From Buttiauxella agrestis (GTDB lineage Bacteria; Pseudomonadota; Gammaproteobacteria; Enterobacterales; Enterobacteriaceae): DNA of 64,000 nucleotides. Shown piece by piece: positions 58,225 to 64,000 of this stretch. Within the stretch, counting starts at the first letter, position 1, and each line of letters begins with the position of its first letter. Below the pieces are notes generated by a model. That model had not been told where the DNA came from. It saw only the letters and a program-made list of their open reading frames with translations, and did not search any database. The stretch covers positions 3,560,763-3,624,762 of the forward strand of contig NZ_UIGI01000001.1 in assembly GCF_900446255.1 (NCBI RefSeq), given 5' to 3'. The position numbers were made by a program, and so were the translations under genes.

Positions 58225-59958
58225 TTAAACTGCGGACTCAATGGTGGATTGAGAGGTTTCTTTAGCAATGAACGTCGTATTTTCCGGCTTTGCCATTTCA
58301 ATGCCATTTGCCATGTGTTCCGGCAATGCTGCGGTCAATGCATTTAACGAGCCGCCGGAAAGTCCCACTTCCTGCAATAATGAATCAAGAATCGGGGCAT
58401 GAGTGCGGTAAGAAAGCGCTGCCGATAAAGCCTGTTCGGCAAGATTGCCACCCGTAGCTGCACTGCCTGCACCAGTGGAATTACCCGCGCCACCACGGTT
58501 CAAGCCATCTATCTGAACAATTTTAATCCCTTCGATGGCCTTCATAGGTTCCACTGATTTTTCAATAATGGCTGGCAAGGCCTGAAGTAGTGCCAGTTTG
58601 AACTTAAGGCTGGTTTGATCGCTGGAGAGCATATTGACCGCGTCATTAAACGCGCGCTGAGCTTCCGCTTCGGCAAGGCCTTTTTTGCGAGTTGCCTCGG
58701 CTAATTCAATAATGGCTGCCGCCTGAAGTTCTGCGGCATCCTTTTCCGCCTGCGCGTTCAACGTCAGCTGGACCGCTTTAGTCTCCGCTTCCTGGCTTGC
58801 CACAATCAACGCAACTTGCTTTGCACGATCCGCTTCAGCTGTTTCACGCGTGGTCACCACATTTTGCTCGGCTTTAACCGCTTCTGACAAAGCGATGTTG
58901 GCCTGAGCTTGCGCATGGGATTGCTGCTCAGATTTTGCCGCAATCGCAATCGCTTTATCCTGCTGAGCAATTTCCGTCACACGGGTTTGCTCGATTTCTT
59001 TAACCTGAATCTCGCGGCTGGCTTCTACTTCGCAAGTTTTCAGTACCAGCTTACTTTCTATCTCGGCTTCCTGAATCTGGCGTTCCGCCATAATTCGACT
59101 TTCCTCAGCTTCACGGCGGCGCTCGGCTTCAAAAGTCGCAATTTTGGAATTTTGCTCGGCGGTGCGCGTCTTGATTTGCTGCTCTTGCTCTAAAGACATG
59201 AAGGATTCTTGCTGTTCGATTTCCAGCTTACGCGAAAGAGCATCACGGTTCTTTTCACGAACAGCCACTTCAACATCTTGCTCAACTTCATTACGTTCGC
59301 GACGACGGCGCTCTGTTTCCTGCGTCAGCTTGGTTAAACCTTCGGCATCAAACGCGTTGTTAGGGTCGAAATACTCTTTTGATGTCTGGTTAAAGTTAGT
59401 TAATGAAACACTTTCCAGCTCGAGTCCGTTCTTGGTCAGATCTTCGGCTACCGTATTTTGCACACCCTGCACAAACTTCTCGCGGGTATCCTGCAAATCT
59501 TGCATCGTCATTTGAGAAGCCGTTGAGCGCAGCGCATCGACAAACTTATCTTCCACCAGAATGCGCAAATCTTCCGGGGATAACGTGCGTTGCCCCAGGG
59601 TCTGCGCCGCAGTAGAAATCCCTTCAACCGTGGGTTTTACTCGCACAAAAAAAGCCACCACAACATCAACGCGCATGCGGTCTTTGGTAATCAAACTGTC
59701 TTTTGAAGAACGGCTGACTTCCAGCTTTAAGGTATTCATGTTGATAAGGATAATTTCATGAAATACCGGGAGCACCAACGAACCACCACTTAATACGACC
59801 TTTAACCCCCCAAGCCCCGTTCGAACAAAAGATTGTTCAGCCGATGCTTTTTGATAAAGCCTTGAGAATATAAGTCCGATAATGAACAAAACAATTAAGG
59901 TCGCCCCTGCTATTACGCCCCAAAAATACAAACCATCCATTTCATTAAAAACGTTCAC
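58225..59958 (-). CDS. yqiK: Flotillin-family inner-membrane protein YqiK
   Basis: SPFH/flotillin protein of membrane microdomains. 577 residues (E. coli YqiK 553). N-terminal transmembrane helix, SPFH core (RMRVDVVVAFFVRVKP, GQRTLSPEDLRILVEDKF), a long Glu/Ala/Gln-rich coiled coil (about residues 220-450) and a C-terminal Gly/Ser-rich tail ending in a region conserved with E. coli YqiK (AEQALSAALSYRTHAP). Pairs with the yqiJ-like gene upstream on the same strand. Confidence 0.92.
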   Translation of the reverse strand: MNVFNEMDGLYFWGVIAGATLIVLFIIGLIFSRLYQKASAEQSFVRTGLGGLKVVLSGGSLVLPVFHEIILINMNTLKLEVSRSSKDSLITKDRMRVDVVVAFFVRVKPTVEGISTAAQTLGQRTLSPEDLRILVEDKFVDALRSTASQMTMQDLQDTREKFVQGVQNTVAEDLTKNGLELESVSLTNFNQTSKEYFDPNNAFDAEGLTKLTQETERRRRERNEVEQDVEVAVREKNRDALSRKLEIEQQESFMSLEQEQQIKTRTAEQNSKIATFEAERRREAEESRIMAERQIQEAEIESKLVLKTCEVEASREIQVKEIEQTRVTEIAQQDKAIAIAAKSEQQSHAQAQANIALSEAVKAEQNVVTTRETAEADRAKQVALIVASQEAETKAVQLTLNAQAEKDAAELQAAAIIELAEATRKKGLAEAEAQRAFNDAVNMLSSDQTSLKFKLALLQALPAIIEKSVEPMKAIEGIKIVQIDGLNRGGAGNSTGAGSAATGGNLAEQALSAALSYRTHAPILDSLLQEVGLSGGSLNALTAALPEHMANGIEMAKPENTTFIAKETSQSTIESAV

Positions 59959-59998
59959 TATTCAGTCCTTGTAATAAATTATGCTAAGTAATATTTCG

Positions 59999-60631
59999 CT
60001 ATAGATGCGCGGGCCACGGATTATGCACCGCGATAAATACGCTTGAAGAAACGCGTGTTGTTATCAGGACTTTATCTCCTGGATTAAAAACTTCATCAGC
60101 ACTTTCTGGTTGAACGAGTAAGTAATGCGTTTGGTTATACTTATCCACGAATCTGCATTGCGCAGGTGAATTAACCCGTCCTTCACCGCCGGTAATAATG
60201 GCCATGCAGCCTATAAATTCTCCTTCGGAAATAGCGCTGCTTTCATGCTGCGGTATGACCTTCGCAATAAAAAGGGTGCAACGCTTAACCAGGAACACTG
60301 TGAAAATCAATACTGGAACCGCAATTACTGCCGAAGGAAAAGGGGATTTCACCAGGACCACAACAAGCCATTGAATAACAAACCCCGAGAGTGAAAAGCA
60401 CGACAAAAATAAAACCAGCAGAATAAGAAAAGGAACCTTCCCTCTGTTTAACCAATCAAGACCTTGTGCAAAAAGAGAATCACCGCCATCAATATGCGAA
60501 GATAAAAAATCATCTGCATGAATGAATAAACTCATACCAAAAATCATCGCTAATAATTCAATCAAACCAATAGCCACAACCAGAAAAAAACTCACAAGGA
60601 AAATAATATTTTCCGGAATAAAGAAAAACAT
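59999..60631 (-). CDS. yqiJ: YqiJ-like inner-membrane OB-fold protein
   Basis: 210 residues (E. coli YqiJ 209), similar to YqiJ in overall architecture though diverged. Three or four hydrophobic helices in the first ~130 residues, then a cytoplasmic NfeD-like OB fold (EFIGCMAIITGGEGRVNSPA, HYLLVQPES, GDKVLITTR) ending in NPWPAHL. NfeD-type proteins work with flotillins, which fits the adjacent yqiK. The 306 bases upstream contain the divergent RpiR gene promoter. Confidence 0.82.
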   Translation of the reverse strand: MFFFIPENIIFLVSFFLVVAIGLIELLAMIFGMSLFIHADDFLSSHIDGGDSLFAQGLDWLNRGKVPFLILLVLFLSCFSLSGFVIQWLVVVLVKSPFPSAVIAVPVLIFTVFLVKRCTLFIAKVIPQHESSAISEGEFIGCMAIITGGEGRVNSPAQCRFVDKYNQTHYLLVQPESADEVFNPGDKVLITTRVSSSVFIAVHNPWPAHL

Positions 60632-60937
60632 GGGTTATTTCCTATTTCGATTTTTGAGGTTTTATTTGCAGCGGATAGTATTTCAAGGTTCTGACAGGAC
60701 AATACCAATCATGTAAACGAATGTAACCAACCCTGTAAAATAGTCCGCAAACCCTTCTTAAATCAGGCTATCCTCCTTTTTCCGAAAATGAACTCTCTAC
60801 TTCTATTCCCACCCGACATCATTATGAAAAATAAACAATGACAAATCATTCACTCAAAAAATAATTCAGAACCTCACAAACCCAGGTTTTTATGGTACAA
60901 AGTACCAGCTATTTTTTATCATTTTCAGGGACGCGCT
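60632..60937. other. Divergent intergenic region between yqiJ and the RpiR gene
   Basis: 306 AT-rich bases, no supported gene. It holds divergent promoters. A small palindrome, GGTAC-AAA-GTACC, lies at 60894-60906, about 32 bases before the RpiR ATG, and may be an autoregulatory operator. Confidence 0.5.
60894..60906. promoter_or_regulatory. Candidate RpiR operator
   Basis: GGTAC-AAA-GTACC, a perfect short palindrome just upstream of the RpiR-family gene. RpiR regulators bind short palindromes, but no consensus is available to confirm it. Confidence 0.35.
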
Positions 60938-61801
60938 ATGGCTGTTTCCATCGACATTATTTCCTGTATCACTGACCGTTTTGTGGAGCTGACCGCCACA
61001 GAAAAACGTATCGCGCAGTTTATTCTCGATGATGTGCAATCCGCCGCGACGCTGCCGATTGCAGAAATGGCGCGGCTTACCGATACCAGCCAGGCATCAA
61101 TCACCCGCTTTGCACGCGCGATTGGCTGTAAAGATGTGCGCGAGCTGAAGGTGAAACTTGCCCAGTCATTAGCGGTTGGGCAACGCTTTATTCTTGATGT
61201 GCCAGACCTCGAAGGCGTGCAGGGAATTTACGAAACTATCATTAATGTGCTGGATATTAATCGCCGCGCACTCAATCCTGAATCGTTGAAAAAAGCGGTG
61301 GAATGGTTGAGCAACTCCCGGCAAATCCTCGCTATTGGCATGGGCGGTGGGTCAACGATTTGCGCCCAGGAAGTCCAGTATCGCCTGTTCCGCCTCGGCC
61401 TGCCGGTAGTCAGTCAGAGCGATGGGTTGTTGGTCAGAATGATGTGTTCGTCAGTCGCACCGGGTGACGTGGTACTGGCGCTGTCGTTAGGCGGGTTTAC
61501 CCCGGAGATCATCGAAAGTGCGGCCATTGCCCATCAATACGGCGCGAAAGTTATCGCCATCACGCCTGATGAAACGCCGCTCGCACAAATCGCCGACATC
61601 GTGCTGCCGCTGATTGTGCGGGAAAATGACTACATCTTTAAGCCGAGCACTTCACGCTACGCCATGTTAGCGATGATTGATGTGCTGGCGACTGAGCTGG
61701 CAATGGCGAATAAAAGCCAGGCAAAAGACCGCCTGCGTCGTATCAAGCTGGCACTTGATAGCCACCGGGGTGGCGCTGACAGGCAACCTTTAGGTGATTA
61801 A
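60938..61801 (+). CDS. RpiR-family sugar-phosphate regulator
   Basis: 287 residues: N-terminal RpiR HTH (ELTATEKRIAQFILDD, MARLTDTSQASITRFARAIG) and C-terminal SIS domain that binds a phosphorylated sugar (ILAIGMGGGSTICAQEVQYR, GDVVLALSLGGFTPEIIESA). CAGGGACGCGCT precedes the ATG. It converges with the dgoA-like gene, one base apart. Likely regulates the SSS-dgoK-dgoA operon; E. coli dgo genes use a GntR-type DgoR instead. Confidence 0.86.
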   Translation: MAVSIDIISCITDRFVELTATEKRIAQFILDDVQSAATLPIAEMARLTDTSQASITRFARAIGCKDVRELKVKLAQSLAVGQRFILDVPDLEGVQGIYETIINVLDINRRALNPESLKKAVEWLSNSRQILAIGMGGGSTICAQEVQYRLFRLGLPVVSQSDGLLVRMMCSSVAPGDVVLALSLGGFTPEIIESAAIAHQYGAKVIAITPDETPLAQIADIVLPLIVRENDYIFKPSTSRYAMLAMIDVLATELAMANKSQAKDRLRRIKLALDSHRGGADRQPLGD

Positions 61802-61802
61802 G

Positions 61803-62405
61803 TTACAGCATAAACGCCGCCATAAATCGTTTCGCCTGAACGCGTGTGGTTTCAACACTTTGCCCGGCGCGGTATAAATCTCCGCCCAGCCCTGCCCCAG
61901 CGCAACCGGCCTGTAAATATTCCCCAATATTTTCTGGCGTCACGCCGCCAACCGCCAGCACCGGCACGGTTGGCGGCAACACGGCTTTTAACGCCGAAAT
62001 ATAAGCGGGGCCAAATGCCGATGACGGGAATATTTTCAGGCACTGAGCGCCCGCGTCCAGCGCGCTAAACGCTTCACTTGCCGTGGCGCAACCAGCGCAC
62101 ACCAGCATTCCGGTATCGACTGCCCGGCGTATCACCGTCGGGTTGGTATTCGGCGTAACCACCAGTTTGGCTCCCGCTTGCGCCAGGAAATCGACCTGCT
62201 CCACATTCAGCACCGTTCCCGCGCCGATACAGGCTTGTTCGCCATAAAGGCTGACCATTTGCGGAATGCTCTGTTGCCAGTCGGGTGAGTTAAGTGGGAT
62301 TTCGATATAGCAAAACCCTTCTTCAATCAGCGCGCCAACGTGGGCGCTGGCTTCATACGGGTGAATTCCCCGTAAAATGGCGACCAAAAGTTTAGCGTCT
62401 TGCAT
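61803..62405 (-). CDS. dgoA: 2-dehydro-3-deoxy-6-phosphogalactonate aldolase
   Basis: Cleaves 2-keto-3-deoxy-6-phosphogalactonate to pyruvate and glyceraldehyde-3-phosphate (De Ley-Doudoroff pathway). 200 residues, a stand-alone KDPG/KDPGal aldolase similar to the E. coli DgoA aldolase. Catalytic Glu in YIEIPLNSPDW, Schiff-base Lys in CLKIFPSSAFGPAYI, C-terminal AGLGGDLYRAGQSVE. Overlaps dgoK by 14 bases. Confidence 0.9.
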   Translation of the reverse strand: MQDAKLLVAILRGIHPYEASAHVGALIEEGFCYIEIPLNSPDWQQSIPQMVSLYGEQACIGAGTVLNVEQVDFLAQAGAKLVVTPNTNPTVIRRAVDTGMLVCAGCATASEAFSALDAGAQCLKIFPSSAFGPAYISALKAVLPPTVPVLAVGGVTPENIGEYLQAGCAGAGLGGDLYRAGQSVETTRVQAKRFMAAFML

Positions 62406-63255
62406 CGATAATGCTCCTTATTCCTTGCTGGAAGGCGGCATCGCCCGCAATTTCCTGGCTGGCAATATTTGCTTTTGCCAGCGCCTGGCGATAACGGCGA
62501 CACAGCGATTCGTTGCCGACCAACGTGACATGTTTAACGGCGAGTTCATGGCTCATCGCGGCGACTTCCGCGCCGATCAGCAAACCCGAAAGCCATTCAC
62601 TCACGCACTCTGGCGGCAAATCGCCCAGGACGCGCGACGCGCGGGCCTCGAATAAACGACTCACCAGCGATGGCGAATCCAGCCCGCTTTGCAGGCCAGT
62701 ATTAAACGCAGCGTCATTATCATGCTGTTCTGGCAGGCCTTTGCCGATAAGCGAATGATTCATCAGCAGATGATGTAATTCCCCGGTCATCGCCGTGGTA
62801 AAACCGCTCACTGAACCTTCGTGAATCTGCACCCATTTGCTGTGCGTGCCAGGCATCACGTAACAATCAGCGGGAGCGAGTTGCATGGCTCCGATAAGCT
62901 GCGTCTCCTCGCCGCGCATCACGCTGCGCGCCGTTTTCAGCCCCGGCACAATCCACACCTGCGGTGCGATTTCAAAGAGTTGAGCGCCAATCTCATGCAG
63001 CGTGACCGGGCAAGGCAGGTATGGCACGGTATGCCACCCCGCATCGCTGCCAATCATTCCCGCCATAATCACAGGAATATCCTGCGCATCGCGCCACGGC
63101 TGAATGTACTTTTCAAACACCTGGCGCGGCGTTTGCTCGGTTAACCGGCTCACACCAAGCGGCTGTTGCAGGCTGTCCACGCATTGCCCATCGCGATACA
63201 ACCAGGCGCGCAAATGCGTGGAGCCCCAATCAATAGCGATATAACCGGCATTCAT
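62392..63255 (-). CDS. dgoK: 2-dehydro-3-deoxygalactonokinase
   Basis: Phosphorylates 2-keto-3-deoxygalactonate, the step before DgoA. 287 residues of the ASKHA kinase fold: YIAIDWGSTHLRAWLYRDG (phosphate-1 motif), VPVIMAGMIGSDAGW-like segment near residue 70, and PGTHSKWVQIHEG. Overlaps both neighbours (14 bases with dgoA, 4 with the transporter), so the three form one operon. Confidence 0.9.
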   Translation of the reverse strand: MNAGYIAIDWGSTHLRAWLYRDGQCVDSLQQPLGVSRLTEQTPRQVFEKYIQPWRDAQDIPVIMAGMIGSDAGWHTVPYLPCPVTLHEIGAQLFEIAPQVWIVPGLKTARSVMRGEETQLIGAMQLAPADCYVMPGTHSKWVQIHEGSVSGFTTAMTGELHHLLMNHSLIGKGLPEQHDNDAAFNTGLQSGLDSPSLVSRLFEARASRVLGDLPPECVSEWLSGLLIGAEVAAMSHELAVKHVTLVGNESLCRRYRQALAKANIASQEIAGDAAFQQGIRSIIDARR

Positions 63256-64000
63256 CGTGCGTTCCCCGTTGCACGTTTGCCCAACGGAACAGGTACGGCT
63301 TCCGGTTGGTTTTCGCGTTCACGCGTGATCATCTCCAGTGCTTCTTCGCGGCTCATTTTGCTGGCGGGAGTCAGCAGCGTCACCACTACGGAAAGCACCA
63401 GACTGGTCAACACTGACGGCACACAAGGGTTGCCCCAGTAGGCCATCCAGCTGTCATTGGTCAGCAGCACCATCGAGGTTCCCGCACCGCCTAGCAGCGC
63501 TGCCAGCGCACCTTGCCAGTTAAAGCGCGTCCAGAAGCGGCCCAGAATCGAGCAGATAAACATGCCGGACATGATCATGGAGATCATTTTGGTGATGTAG
63601 CTAATGATGTCGTTCGAGGTCAGTGCGAACAGCAGCGCCAGGCCAATCACCAGCACCAGGAAAATACGTGACATACGAATCGCTTTTTCAGGCGCAGGCA
63701 TATGGCCGGTAATTAAGGTGTACAAATCGCGCAGCACGATGGACACCGCAGCAATCGCATCCGAGCTGCCCGAGGACATGTTCGCCGACATCCCGGCAAT
63801 CAATACCAGCATCGCCAGCATGGGCGGCAGGACTTGCGTCGCAAACAAGAAAGCAAAACCGCTGTTCTCAAGCGCCGGGTTCATGGTGTACGCCGCCATG
63901 CCAATGATCGCGGGCAGGAAAGAGAAACCAAGATACAACAGGCCAGTAATGACAAACGATTTACGCACCGTGCCGACCGATTTAGCGGAGTAAATCCGCT
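63252..64000 (-). CDS. Sodium:solute symporter (SSS family), C-terminal part, cut by window edge
   Basis: The open frame continues past the right edge, so the N-terminal part is outside. The visible ~249 residues contain the last helices of an SSS/PutP-like symporter (MSANMSSGSSDAIAAVSIVL, FALTSNDIISYITKMISM), ending in a charged tail. By operon position it likely imports the sugar acid degraded by DgoK/DgoA. In E. coli, galactonate is imported by an MFS permease (DgoT), so the transporter type differs here. Confidence 0.8.
   Translation of the reverse strand, partial: RIYSAKSVGTVRKSFVITGLLYLGFSFLPAIIGMAAYTMNPALENSGFAFLFATQVLPPMLAMLVLIAGMSANMSSGSSDAIAAVSIVLRDLYTLITGHMPAPEKAIRMSRIFLVLVIGLALLFALTSNDIISYITKMISMIMSGMFICSILGRFWTRFNWQGALAALLGGAGTSMVLLTNDSWMAYWGNPCVPSVLTSLVLSVVVTLLTPASKMSREEALEMITRERENQPEAVPVPLGKRATGNAR

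Noticed and set aside
1-64000. CRISPR arrays, insertion sequences, rRNA genes
   Set aside because: No regularly spaced direct repeats, transposase motifs or rRNA sequence were recognised on reading both strands.

Overview
The window comes from an enterobacterial chromosome (family Enterobacteriaceae). Most of the left half follows the Escherichia coli 14-min order very closely: leuS-lptE-holA-nadD, cobC, rsfS-rlmH-mrdA-mrdB-rlpA-dacA-ybeD-lipB-ybeF-lipA, tatE-ybeM, crcB, cspE, pagP, dcuC, dpiAB, citCDEFXGT, rna, rnk. It is not E. coli itself: cobD sits next to cobC as in B12-making enterics, a Cu/Ag efflux operon lies between pagP and dcuC, several kilobases separate rna from rnk, and folD-argU lies close to rnk. 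The genus (Buttiauxella, Kluyvera or Citrobacter-like) cannot be fixed from the sequence alone.

Layout. 1-17 kb: envelope, lipoate and housekeeping genes (LPS assembly LptE, DNA polymerase III delta, NAD synthesis, ribosome silencing and rRNA methylation, PBP2/RodA elongasome, DacA, LipA/LipB). 17-18.2 kb: cspE and pagP. 18.3-24.6 kb: metal-efflux operon (secreted Cys/His protein, a 36-aa secreted peptide, CusC/B/A-like proteins) with the Cu/Ag methionine triad but no CusF and no CusRS. 25-35.8 kb: anaerobic C4-dicarboxylate and citrate fermentation (DcuC; DpiAB two-component system; complete citrate lyase with its activation enzymes; CitT antiporter). 35.9-43 kb: rna and rnk, split by an accessory block holding an aldo/keto reductase, an ABM-ACT-ArsR gene group, a 49-aa ORF, an alpha/beta hydrolase and a GntP-type permease with two GntR-type operators.

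43-48.7 kb: a single AT-rich 1857-aa gene with a DUF4011-like N-terminus, a split SF1 helicase, a Vsr-like nuclease and a C-terminal extension. It is the best anti-phage defence candidate in the window. 49-51.7 kb: LacI-family regulator and glucose-family PTS EIICB, with twin perfect palindromes upstream. 51.8-53.8 kb: ybcI, ybcJ, folD and tRNA-Arg(UCU). 53.8-57.6 kb: PatB/MalY-type lyase, NhaC-type antiporter and a LacI regulator. 57.8-60.6 kb: an orphan protein and a YqiJ/YqiK flotillin pair. 60.9-64 kb: RpiR regulator converging on a sugar-acid operon (SSS transporter cut by the window edge, DgoK, DgoA).

Together the accessory genes look like metabolic and stress cassettes placed between conserved core blocks. 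No insertion sequence, integrase or CRISPR array was seen.
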